A stretch of DNA of 59,332 bases from Saprospiraceae bacterium (GTDB lineage Bacteria > Bacteroidota > Bacteroidia > Chitinophagales > Saprospiraceae): NCBI GenBank assembly GCA_027488935.1, contig JAIYAP010000083.1, positions 1 to 59,332 on the forward strand, written 5' to 3'. The position numbers and the translations under genes were made by a program. Below the pieces are notes generated by a model. That model saw only the letters and a list, made by a program, of their open reading frames with translations. It made no database searches and was not told where the DNA came from. How positions within the stretch are numbered: the stretch's first letter is position 1; the number at the start of each line of letters is the position of its first letter. Positions 35,337 through 42,531 of this stretch are shown here, in pieces.

Positions 35337-35996
35337 ATGAATCAACAACAAATTATTGTCATTGATGAAAATATTTTAATTCAGGCACAAATCATCGAAC
35401 AGCTTTCAAGCACAGCTGACTATCAGATGGCCAGTTTTGATAGTATCGCTAGTTTTATTGAATCGCTTCGCCAGGATAGCCACATTGACCTAGTTTTGTT
35501 AGAAGTGACAGAACATGGTCAAAATGCACTGAAGCACCTTTACAAGATTAAAAAACTGGCCCCGATGGCCAAGATCCTTGTTATGACGGACAGTACCACC
35601 AAATTCATGTTGTTGCAAGCGATTCAGGCCGGATCGGATGGATACTATGTAAAAGAGAGTGGTTGGAATCTGTTATCTACTGCAATCAAAAGCCTTTTAT
35701 CCAACAATGGATTTATTGCGCCGGAGGTTGTAAAGTTTCTGATAGAGCAACATGACATTGCGCCCTCCTTATTACATTACGAACTTATAAATACAGCCCA
35801 ATATAACCTCAATCGCCGGGAAATTGAAATGAAACAAGGGCTACTCAGTGGATTGGGCTACAAAGAAATGTCTACCAAATATTATGTAAGCATCAATACC
35901 GTGCGGCACTATGTGCTTTCTCTTTACCGAAAAACCGGCGTAAACAGCCGCAAAGCACTGATAAAGAAATTTAATTCATATCCTTTGCCATCATAA
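35337..35996 (+). CDS. LuxR-type response regulator with Glu at the phospho-acceptor site
   Basis: 219 residues: a receiver domain (about 5-120) and a LuxR/NarL helix-turn-helix (about 150-215; NRREIEMKQGLLSGLGYKEM, then SINTVRHYVLSLYRKTG). The acidic pocket is IDEN (D10, E11), and the conserved lysine is in GYYVKES. The phospho-acceptor position, normally Asp in LLDV, is Glu (DLVLLEVTEHG, E56). A Glu there often mimics phosphorylation, so the protein may be constitutively active; this is inference. Its close paralogue at 36958-37611 keeps Asp. A ~110-nt leader follows a CACCTTTG box at 35216. Confidence 0.88.
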   Translation: MNQQQIIVIDENILIQAQIIEQLSSTADYQMASFDSIASFIESLRQDSHIDLVLLEVTEHGQNALKHLYKIKKLAPMAKILVMTDSTTKFMLLQAIQAGSDGYYVKESGWNLLSTAIKSLLSNNGFIAPEVVKFLIEQHDIAPSLLHYELINTAQYNLNRREIEMKQGLLSGLGYKEMSTKYYVSINTVRHYVLSLYRKTGVNSRKALIKKFNSYPLPS

Positions 35997-36059
35997 CGGT
36001 GTTCAGTGCCGGAAAACGAATACATTATTTCGAACACCAAACACCGCATGTGGCCTTAT

Positions 36060-36091
36060 TAGACTTGTTGCGTTAGGGAGTAAAAAGTCTA
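36060..36091. repeat. Short hairpin with ACTTGTTGC motif
   Basis: TAGACTT (36060-36066) pairs with AAGTCTA (36085-36091). The loop side carries ACTTGTTGC (36063-36071), the same motif as in the hairpins at 37619 and 39065. It lies between convergent genes. Confidence 0.55.
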
Positions 36092-36424
36092 TTCCGCAAA
36101 GATTCCTTTTTCCGTATTCAGCGAAAAAGCAACCAGGCCATCGCGCCATAGCCCCACGTTGTATAGTTCCGTGGTATCTACCGCAATTACTTCATAACCG
36201 CAAGCGAAATAGGCTGGCAGTTGGGGCTTTTGGATCAGCACACACACTTCTGATCCACTTTTTACTACCTTAAGGTGGCCTTGTTTGTCGCTATAATAAT
36301 CAGCGTTCTTCAACGTCTCTGTCCACCAACAATACGTTTTTTGTGGGACTGGATCTTCATAGCGCGCCTGCGCCTGCAGCTGAAATGCCCCCAGCATGGA
36401 CACTAAAAAAAGTAATTTTCTCAT
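36089..36424 (-). CDS. Small secreted protein of unknown function
   Basis: 111 residues from ATG 36424, which starts a clear signal peptide (MRKLLFLVSMLGAFQLQAQA). The mature part is about 92 residues with an acidic middle and two cysteines, and is rich in aromatic residues (TYCWWTETLKNADYYSD). I do not recognise a family. It is convergent with the first LuxR regulator, 92 bp away; a longer start at 36505 would place non-signal residues first. Conservation cannot be judged from sequence alone. Confidence 0.6.
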   Translation of the reverse strand: MRKLLFLVSMLGAFQLQAQARYEDPVPQKTYCWWTETLKNADYYSDKQGHLKVVKSGSEVCVLIQKPQLPAYFACGYEVIAVDTTELYNVGLWRDGLVAFSLNTEKGIFAE

Positions 36425-36604
36425 AATACTTTTAATGAATGTGAAAAATCTCCTTGAACACACGCAAGGATTGAACACCAAAGGTATTCGAGAATATGGC
36501 AGCATATCAAACCGAAATGACCGAATTGAACTATTTAACGGTCGAAATGAACAACCTGGAACACTACCTCAATTAAGCCTATTTTCACATATTAATTAAA
36601 AAAA

Positions 36605-36620
36605 ATACATTTCCATGTAT
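36605..36620. promoter_or_regulatory. ATACAT-N4-ATGTAT dyad
   Basis: Perfect 6-bp dyad in the intergenic region before the second LuxR regulator. A similar TACATA/TATGTA dyad is at 35125-35138, and CATGTA/ACATG half-sites occur at 40377-40403 and 45855-45899. Candidate operator shared by the island. Confidence 0.4.
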
Positions 36621-36807
36621 CTATTGCATTAAAATACACTTAAATTTGTATTCTTTTACAAAAAATGAACAAAAGAACGCTTAATGTGTTTGCCCACACT
36701 TCAGGTTTTGGCCCTGGCAGTTATTTTACAGCGTTGAAACAGGCCATTTTGATATGAATATTTCAAAATAAATATTCATAAAATTGTAAAAAAGAGCCGT
36801 ACTGTGC

Positions 36808-36847
36808 CAATTTAATGCAATTTAATGCAATTTAATGCAATTTAATA
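36808..36847. repeat. Four tandem 10-bp repeats (CAATTTAATG)
   Basis: CAATTTAATG occurs at 36808, 36818, 36828 and, with a final A, 36838. The 10-bp period is close to one helical turn. It lies ~110 bp upstream of the second LuxR regulator gene. Confidence 0.9.
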
Positions 36848-36957
36848 CAGCGAACATGTAACAAATTGCGAAAACCTGAAAATACAGATAGCATGTAAAA
36901 AAAAACAGAACATTATGAGATTTCGATGCATTGCCTCACTTTTGCAAAAAAAACCAC

Positions 36958-37611
36958 ATGGATATTGTAATCATCGAAGATGACCCTACGCTAAGAGCCG
37001 ATATGACCGATTTTTTGCAGGCGCAAGACAATTTTCGCGTATCATCCTTTGAGTCAATTGGTTCATTTGTTGATTATTTTACCATGGAAACCAAAGTAGA
37101 TTTGATGTTGCTGGATGTGATGTTACATGGTCAAAACTCATTGAACCACCTTTTCAAAATCAAACGTTTGGTGCCGAATGCTAAGGTGCTGATTGTTACG
37201 GGAAGCAACTCGGAGGCTTTTTTACTGAAAGCGCTGGCAGAAGGTGCGGAAGGGTACTACCTGAAAGGAGCCGACCTGCAGGTGTTGCTGGGGGCCATCC
37301 AAAATGTCCTTGAACATAGTGCTTATGTTGACCCAACCCTCACCAAAACACTCATTAAGCGCTACAAAACCAATGTACCAGAACAGCCCACTGCGTCTCC
37401 TGAGTTGAACTACATGGCGCAAAATTTTGAGCTGAACAAGCGCGAAATGGAAATACTTACCGGACTTTCGGATGGAATGCGCTACAAGGAAATTGCCGAA
37501 CGCTACCATGTAAGCATCAACACCGTGCGGCACTACGTCCTCTCGCTGTATCGAAAAACGAATGTGAATAACCGAAAAGAACTCATCAAAAAAACCAAAA
37601 CGCTTTCCTGA
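36958..37611 (+). CDS. LuxR-type response regulator (paralogue with intact phospho-Asp)
   Basis: 217 residues from ATG 36958 (an in-frame start at 36931 would add unmatched residues). Receiver domain with IIEDDP (acidic pocket), phospho-acceptor D53 in LLDVMLHG and lysine in GYYLKGAD; C-terminal LuxR helix-turn-helix with NKREMEILTGLSDGMRYKEI and SINTVRHYVLSLYRKT. It is a paralogue of the upstream regulator at 35337; both share the SFxSIxSF and HGQNxLxHLxKIK blocks. The partner kinase is not adjacent; the receiver-kinase at 37972 follows after 360 bp. A fourfold 10-bp repeat and an ATACAT dyad lie upstream. Confidence 0.92.
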   Translation: MDIVIIEDDPTLRADMTDFLQAQDNFRVSSFESIGSFVDYFTMETKVDLMLLDVMLHGQNSLNHLFKIKRLVPNAKVLIVTGSNSEAFLLKALAEGAEGYYLKGADLQVLLGAIQNVLEHSAYVDPTLTKTLIKRYKTNVPEQPTASPELNYMAQNFELNKREMEILTGLSDGMRYKEIAERYHVSINTVRHYVLSLYRKTNVNNRKELIKKTKTLS

Positions 37612-37618
37612 TAAATAG

Positions 37619-37645
37619 ACTTGTTGCTCCCCCACCGCAACAAGT
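37619..37645. repeat. Hairpin ACTTGTTGC-N9-GCAACAAGT
   Basis: Perfect 9-bp stem (37619-37627 and 37637-37645). It follows the stop of the second LuxR regulator by 7 bp and lacks a long T-tract. The same stem recurs at 39065-39090. Confidence 0.85.
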
Positions 37646-37910
37646 TTAATATTGAAGATACGATAATACCCTATTTATCCCTTGTATTTAAGCCCGCAAC
37701 CATTCAAAAAACAAAGACTTAATCCTCCTCGTCCAGTAATCGATTTTGGGCCCCTTGCGAATCCCAACCTCAATTTAGCCCATTGTGATGGGGCGCTGCT
37801 ATAAATGGCATGCATTTCTACTTTTGAAATGCCCGTTATATCTGCACGCCACATTAGTTGTTACCATTTAGCAATCATTGAATACGAAACACAGAAGTGC
37901 TTTGTTAAAT

Positions 37911-37942
37911 TTCAATTTCCAGGCTCATGCCCGGAAATTGAA
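37911..37942 (+). promoter_or_regulatory. Hairpin 30 bp upstream of the receiver-kinase start
   Basis: TTCAATTTCC (37911-37920) pairs with GGAAATTGAA (37933-37942), with an inner GGC/GCC pair around TCAT. It may be a leader hairpin or an operator; ATG 37972 follows 29 bp later. Confidence 0.6.
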
Positions 37943-37971
37943 CGGTTAGTAGGCACTCAAAACGAAAAATC

Positions 37972-39057
37972 ATGTTAAGATGTATCATTGTGGATGACTG
38001 CCCGGTGGCATCAACGAATTTGCGCTATTTGTGCAATAAAAACCCGTCTTTGACACTGGTAGAAAGCTTCCTGAACCCGGATGTGGCGTTGGCATTTCTA
38101 ACTGATCATCTTGACCAGGTAGACTTGTTATTCCTGGATATTGAAATGCCGGAAATGAATGGCTTGCAGTTTCTGGATCGTATGTTGACCACCCCAATGG
38201 TCATTTTTACCACCACCAACCCGATGCACGCTTATGACGCTTTTGAATATAAAGCCATTGATTTTCTTAAAAAACCGATTTCGAAGGCCCGTTTTGAGCA
38301 AGCGGTAGAAAAAGCCATCCTGCTTAACCCCAAAAATGAACTGGGCGAAAACAGAACCAATATGGTGATTGCTTCTATTCGCAAATTGAATGAGGAAAAA
38401 AGAAGCATGATTAGCATACTGGCGCATGACCTGCGCAATCCTTTGTTTTCCTTGCAAATGAAGGCCGCCAACCTCAAACTGCATCAGTCCCTCAATAAAA
38501 TGGCAACCGATATTGAGATCGCCGTACATCGGATTCAGCAATTAACCAACCTGATTCTGAAATTAGAGGAAGATGAAAGCATGGATTTGCATAAAATAAT
38601 GGTGCCTTTTGCCTTAGCCCCACTCATCAATAATGTACTAAAACACCTCCAATTGATTGCAAACTCCAAAAAGGTGCGCATCAATTTTAAAGAACTCGCA
38701 AACAATGCCAGTATTTTGGCTGAACCCACCCTGCTGGAGCACATTTTTGAAAACATCCTGTCGAATGCCATTAAATTCTCCCCTGAATATGGCATCATCG
38801 ATGTAATTATTTCTGATAACCTTGACCATACCCTCATGGTCCGGATTAAAGACAGTGGTCCCGGTATTGCTTCACAAAAAATGGCCGGTCTTTTTGAAAA
38901 GAAAAAATTAAACATCCATTCACTCGAACAAGGAATCGGCATTGGCTTGAGCCTCAGCAAGAAATTTGCCGACCTTATGCACATCGAAATGGGGGTAGAA
39001 AACTCTACCATGCAAGGGACTACCGTTTATTTGAAAATACCAAAATGCAATTCTTAA
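37972..39057 (+). CDS. Receiver-histidine kinase hybrid (intact)
   Basis: 361 residues: an N-terminal receiver (D8/D9 acidic pair, D56 in DLLFLDIEMP, lysine in FLKKPIS) followed by a HisKA/HATPase kinase. Kinase motifs are all present: H-box SILAHDLRNPLFSLQ (H152), N-box ENILSNAIKFS (N265), G1 IKDSGPGIA (about 291-299) and G2 GIGIGLSLSKK (about 321-331). It lacks membrane segments and periplasmic sensor domains, so it is a cytoplasmic REC-kinase that probably takes its input through the receiver. The adjacent gene is a decayed copy of the same architecture. Confidence 0.93.
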   Translation: MLRCIIVDDCPVASTNLRYLCNKNPSLTLVESFLNPDVALAFLTDHLDQVDLLFLDIEMPEMNGLQFLDRMLTTPMVIFTTTNPMHAYDAFEYKAIDFLKKPISKARFEQAVEKAILLNPKNELGENRTNMVIASIRKLNEEKRSMISILAHDLRNPLFSLQMKAANLKLHQSLNKMATDIEIAVHRIQQLTNLILKLEEDESMDLHKIMVPFALAPLINNVLKHLQLIANSKKVRINFKELANNASILAEPTLLEHIFENILSNAIKFSPEYGIIDVIISDNLDHTLMVRIKDSGPGIASQKMAGLFEKKKLNIHSLEQGIGIGLSLSKKFADLMHIEMGVENSTMQGTTVYLKIPKCNS

Positions 39058-39064
39058 TCAATCA

Positions 39065-39090
39065 ACTTGTTGCGGTGAGAAGCAACAAGT
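39065..39090. repeat. Hairpin ACTTGTTGC-N8-GCAACAAGT
   Basis: Perfect 9-bp stem (39065-39073 with 39082-39090), loop GGTGAGAA, between the intact receiver-kinase and its twin. Same stem sequence as 37619-37645. Confidence 0.88.
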
Positions 39091-39110
39091 CTAATCACTT
39101 TTCTAAGCTT

Positions 39111-40199
39111 ATGAACAAAGGCTCGGATACCTTCAAATACATCATCATTGATAAAAGCGCCGCTGCGCGCAAGGGCTTACATGCTTTTTGTAACCACGAC
39201 CCATCGCTTGAATTATATGGATTATATGATTCCACCGAACATGCGGTAGCGCGCATTAAACCATTAAACACCAAAATTGACCTGATCTTTTTAGGACAAG
39301 ATACACATGCGCCTCAAGATTTAGCCGAATTGGCCCAATTGCCAGGAAAATCAGAACTCATCCTAATGAGCAGCGAAAAAAAAATGGCCTTCACCGCTTT
39401 TGAAATCGGGGCTTTAGATTTTCTGCACAAACCCATCGACAAACTCCGATTTAAACAAACGGTTGAAAAGTTCCATCAAGCAAAATCAAAAGAAGATTCG
39501 GAATTGCAACACTTGAAAGCAGCGTATTCTATCAGGGTGGAAAAAGCCTTATTCAAGCAAAACCTCATCCATCTGTTACTGAATCGGGCGAATCGAACCG
39601 TCTTCGAATTGTTGAATTATATTGAATATACTCCTGCTACAGCACTTGGTGATCGTCAAAAACCGCTAGAACTCGGACACTTGCAAATTTGTACAAACCA
39701 GCATATTGCGGCAATTGTAAGGAATGACTTTAGCCATTTTGCAACCATGAACAGTGTACCATTAGCGCCCTTAATGCAGGCCGCATTAAAACACCTGCAT
39801 ATTTATGCCCAACGGAAAAACCTGCATTGGGTTTATGATAACAACTACGAGCATATTCAAACCAGGGCCAATCCTGAAATTTTAACCCTGGTTATCGAAC
39901 AAATATTATCACTACTTATTCAATTTGCACCCAATAATGGCACGATCCATATTTCGGCACAATACGAATTTCAAGAATTGCAAATTATTATTGACCTCCC
40001 CGATTTAGAACTGGATGAAACCATCCAAAAAAGAATCAATGCCAAACTGGATGATTTAAATACCATCAAGCACCTGGACTATAAAGACGGAGCGGCGATC
40101 CATTACTTTCTGGAACGCATGGATGGGTATGCGTTCATTAAAACAAAAACCGAGCAAGGTACCCATATTTGTATTGTTTTAGAAGGGCATTTGGCTTAA
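39111..40199 (+). CDS. Degenerate receiver-kinase twin (probable pseudokinase)
   Basis: 362 residues from ATG 39111; an in-frame ATG at 39045 overlaps the previous gene and the intergenic hairpin. It aligns with the preceding receiver-kinase, but key residues are lost: the phospho-Asp is Gly (DLIFLGQDTH, G62), the H-box HDLRNP is replaced by a Leu/Asn stretch, and the N-box and Gly-rich ATP lid are not seen in the C-terminal domain. Receiver lysine (FLHKPID) is kept. It is an open, well-formed frame rather than a broken gene, so I infer a retained non-catalytic partner, for instance a scaffold for the intact kinase. Confidence 0.75.
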   Translation: MNKGSDTFKYIIIDKSAAARKGLHAFCNHDPSLELYGLYDSTEHAVARIKPLNTKIDLIFLGQDTHAPQDLAELAQLPGKSELILMSSEKKMAFTAFEIGALDFLHKPIDKLRFKQTVEKFHQAKSKEDSELQHLKAAYSIRVEKALFKQNLIHLLLNRANRTVFELLNYIEYTPATALGDRQKPLELGHLQICTNQHIAAIVRNDFSHFATMNSVPLAPLMQAALKHLHIYAQRKNLHWVYDNNYEHIQTRANPEILTLVIEQILSLLIQFAPNNGTIHISAQYEFQELQIIIDLPDLELDETIQKRINAKLDDLNTIKHLDYKDGAAIHYFLERMDGYAFIKTKTEQGTHICIVLEGHLA

Positions 40200-40215
40200 G
40201 AGCCTGTAAAAAAAA

Positions 40216-40243
40216 GGCAAGGTACTGTAACAGTACACTTGCC
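40216..40243 (+). terminator. Hairpin after the twin kinase gene
   Basis: GGCAAG plus GTACTG (40216-40227) pair with CAGTAC and CTTGCC (40231-40243, one bulged A), loop TAA. It has no following T-run, so it may act as an mRNA 3' end stabiliser rather than a classic terminator. Confidence 0.5.
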
Positions 40244-40864
40244 AAAGGGAGAACTATTTATTTTAACACGGCAGGGGGCTAAGAGATTAAAGCGTGTTGG
40301 ACAACGTCCGTTTGTTAATTGTAATGCAAAGATCTTAACTGAAGCACGCATTATGAAAAATAAAAATCTAAAATTTCATGTATGTTCAATGCAAATAACA
40401 TGTACAATTAGATGAATTCAAAATTTTATAGTCTTTCAATGTAAACACCTGCAAAAGAATGCACCCCGACTTTTCGGGGTGCTGAAACTTAATAACCGAC
40501 CATAGTTCAACTTACTCAAACTACAGATTTAATGTGCCCGCGTAAAATATTACATCCACACGGACGAACCTTCTGATCATGTGTTTAGACATAGAGCCTA
40601 TTAAAAATATAATTTTTTACAGGCTATTAGGATGGGGAGCCTATTTTTTCCTAAAAAGGTCCTTATATATTGTCATACTGAGCGATGATTGTCAATGATT
40701 TAGGCCGAAGGCCATGCACAAAACAATACAGCGCGAAGTATATGATCCAGCATACGCATTATTATAGTCAACGCAAATTGGCTATGAGAATAGATGGCTT
40801 CTAATCAATTGAAAATCAATTTTTTATCCATCCTTTAAATCCATTTAAATCTGGGTGTAACGTA

Positions 40865-41031
40865 AAAAGAAGTCTACGCGCACACACTTTTGGTGCGCGC
40901 AGACTTCTAAGCTGAAAATCATAAAGGCTTGCAATCTCCTTAAGAAAAGTCTGTGAATCAAAGATAATGGTAGGCGCTATTTAAAGAGCGGTTTATTCAT
41001 GTAACAAATCATGGGTTATATCCCAAATATA
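40865..41031 (-). ncRNA. Candidate small RNA with promoter box and terminator
   Basis: On the minus strand, TATATTTG (41024-41031) is preceded by TTTG at 16-bp spacing. A strong 16-bp stem (40868-40883 with 40893-40908, one mismatch) followed by TTTTT ends the unit. The ~150-nt transcript contains only tiny open frames (11 and 25 codons). Function unknown. Confidence 0.4.
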
Positions 41032-41089
41032 ATTTCTCAAATAAAAACAAATAAATAAATGTGGAAATGATGGGTATTACATAAAAAAA

Positions 41090-41119
41090 ATTGACGCTCC
41101 AACTTCATGGAACGTCAAT
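41090..41119 (-). terminator. Terminator of the small peptide unit
   Basis: ATTGACGTTCCA/TGGAGCGTCAAT stem of 12 bp with one mismatch, 6-nt loop, followed on the minus strand by eight T. It lies 12 bp after the stop at 41132. Confidence 0.85.
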
Positions 41120-41131
41120 AAATCCTCGTCA

Positions 41132-41269
41132 TTAATAAGCCCTTGATAAAATTTCAAAGTCTTGAAAGGCAATCTGATTCTTACAACCTATTGCCTTAAC
41201 AGTACCTACAACACATTTATAAAATCCAGGAGACAAAATATCTTTCATCTCAAGCATCTTCACAATCAT
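41132..41269 (-). CDS. Candidate 45-residue peptide in an independent small unit
   Basis: 45 residues from ATG 41269 (alternative starts at ATG 41257 and 41248). The sequence begins MIVKMLEMKDILSPGFYKC and ends DFEILSRAY, with cysteines at 19 and 29 and no membrane segment. It has its own -7 box (TAAATTTG, 41281-41274), only 4 bp before the first ATG, and a terminator directly after. This is the layout of a real small gene, but I recognise no family. Candidate roles are a signalling peptide, bacteriocin precursor or regulatory peptide for the neighbouring LytS kinases; all are inference. A decayed relative may lie at about 45600-45690. Confidence 0.45.
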   Translation of the reverse strand: MIVKMLEMKDILSPGFYKCVVGTVKAIGCKNQIAFQDFEILSRAY

Positions 41270-41273
41270 AGTA

Positions 41274-41281
41274 CAAATTTA
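41274..41281 (-). promoter_or_regulatory. -7 box of the small peptide unit
   Basis: TAAATTTG on the minus strand matches TAnnTTTG. No clear -33 TTG at the usual distance. Transcription would start at or near the first ATG (leaderless) or use ATG 41257/41248. Confidence 0.5.
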
Positions 41282-41475
41282 AGGCCATACCTGGATGATT
41301 TAATTAGGAATTGGCCCAATTGAACAAATTAGTGGTTAAATTGAACAAGATTAGTGTGTATACTTCACGCCGTATTGTTTTGTGCATGACCCTCGGCCTA
41401 AATCATTGACAATCAGCGCTCAGCATGACAATGAATACTGCCTTTCAGGCGGCGTTTAGATTATTTAAATTATCA

Positions 41476-42531
41476 CTACAATAAAATTAAAGTAACAGCA
41501 TATTCGCGCGCATTCACTTCTTTGCGCATTCCGTTTTGTATACCAGCTGACTGATACTGCGTTTCCAGGTACTGATGGCCGATATTGGATGAATCTTGAT
41601 GATATGATATGCGTTGAAGATTATTGGACACCGTAATACATGTGGGCGTTTTTTGTGTAATTTGAATATGCAAGGGGGACTCCGGGGTTACAATGTTGTG
41701 TTTGATACAGTTTTCCACCAGAATCTGCAAACCCATGGCAGGAATCCGATATTTTGCGATGACTTCAACTGGACTCAGATCCATCGTGACCATTAATCCT
41801 TCCGAAAATCGCGATCGCAACATCGTCAAATACAAATTTAATCCATCTAACTCCTCTTGAAAAGGAATTAAGTCTTTGTCTTGGAAATAAAGTGCCCGCT
41901 TGTACACATTGGCCATTCCTAATAAATAAGACTCTGCCTGTTTGTCCTTTTCCCGGATCATCATTTGCAGGATACTAAGCGAATTGAATAAAAAATGTGG
42001 ATTTACCTGCTGGCGTACCAATTCTACCTGCATCTTAAGTCGGTCACGCTCCAACTGGATGGATTGTATCTTTTCTCGTTCATGTTCCGTGTAGAATATC
42101 CCAATGTATTGAAACGCCAAAAAAATGAAACATCCCACACACATCCTGTAATAGAATACATGACTGGACACAATTTTCAAATTAGGTAAATTATGCGGTT
42201 GAATGATTCTGATGAACAGCAGCATTAAAAGCATAACAACCACCATCTGAAACAAATACCACAAGACAATTTTTTGTTTGATGCGCTGAGGACCAATCCA
42301 TTGAAGGAGGCCGTCATTGATCAGACACAAAGCAGAAAAAACTACCGCCATACGACTTGCAAAAAGCATTTTTGTACCCCAAGTGATTAAGTTATCTGAG
42401 TACCTCACAATAATAACATTAACAAAAGGGGATAGGATACTTATAGAAAGGGGCAAAAGATTGCGTTTTAATCTCGGATTTTGAAATAGTATCGTCCAGA
42501 TAGATCGCATCGCAACAAGTCTTATATTCAT
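41476..42531 (-). CDS. LytS-type sensor histidine kinase A
   Basis: 351 residues from ATG 42531; the paralogous start would be ATG 42510, since the first seven residues (MNIRLVA) have no counterpart in the sister kinases. Four to five membrane helices (about 25-160), then a LytS/YehU-type kinase domain: H-box NPHFLFNSLSILQMM with the phospho-acceptor His, then the N-box ILVENCIKHN. The G boxes are weak (VSNNL; NIGHQYLETQY), as is common in this family. Last of four translationally coupled genes; its start overlaps the stop of kinase B (ATGA, 42528-42531). Likely phosphorylates the LytTR regulator of the same operon. Confidence 0.88.
   Translation of the reverse strand: MNIRLVAMRSIWTILFQNPRLKRNLLPLSISILSPFVNVIIVRYSDNLITWGTKMLFASRMAVVFSALCLINDGLLQWIGPQRIKQKIVLWYLFQMVVVMLLMLLFIRIIQPHNLPNLKIVSSHVFYYRMCVGCFIFLAFQYIGIFYTEHEREKIQSIQLERDRLKMQVELVRQQVNPHFLFNSLSILQMMIREKDKQAESYLLGMANVYKRALYFQDKDLIPFQEELDGLNLYLTMLRSRFSEGLMVTMDLSPVEVIAKYRIPAMGLQILVENCIKHNIVTPESPLHIQITQKTPTCITVSNNLQRISYHQDSSNIGHQYLETQYQSAGIQNGMRKEVNAREYAVTLILL

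Larger units (their letters stand above)
36425..36957. other. AT-rich intergenic region with repeats, upstream of the second LuxR regulator
   Basis: About 530 bp with no credible gene. It holds an ATACAT-TTCC-ATGTAT dyad (36605-36620) and a fourfold 10-bp tandem repeat (36808-36847). Both lie upstream of the response regulator at 36958. Confidence 0.55.
37612..37971. other. Intergenic region with two hairpins
   Basis: 360 bp between the second LuxR regulator and the receiver-kinase gene, without a gene. It contains the ACTTGTTGC hairpin at 37619-37645 and a strong 10-bp stem at 37911-37942 just upstream of the kinase ATG. Confidence 0.6.
40670..41432. mobile_element. Segment bounded by ~70-bp imperfect inverted repeats (candidate non-autonomous element)
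   Basis: The left repeat (about 40670-40743: TTGTCATACTGAGCGATGAT, GTCAATGATTTAGGCCGA, GCACAAAACAATAC) recurs inverted at about 41357-41432 with a few mismatches. The interior of ~615 bp has no transposase but carries the two minus-strand small units. MITE-like element or a pair of dispersed palindromic repeats; which of the two cannot be decided from one copy. TGTCATNCTGAGC motifs are common dispersed repeats in Bacteroidota. Confidence 0.6.
40200..41475. other. Long non-coding region with inverted repeats and small transcription units
   Basis: 1.27 kb between convergent operons without a sizeable gene. Visible elements: hairpin at 40216-40243 after the twin kinase gene; CATGTA/ACATG half-sites (40377-40403); a 9-bp hairpin GCACCCCGA/TCGGGGTGC (40461-40482); inverted repeats at 40670-40743 and 41357-41432; two minus-strand small units with promoter box and terminator (about 41031-40865 and 41281-41085). 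Confidence 0.7.

Noticed and set aside
40461-40482. GCACCCCGA/TCGGGGTGC hairpin as a terminator
   Set aside because: The stem is strong but no T-tract follows on either strand and no gene ends near it; left as an unexplained hairpin.
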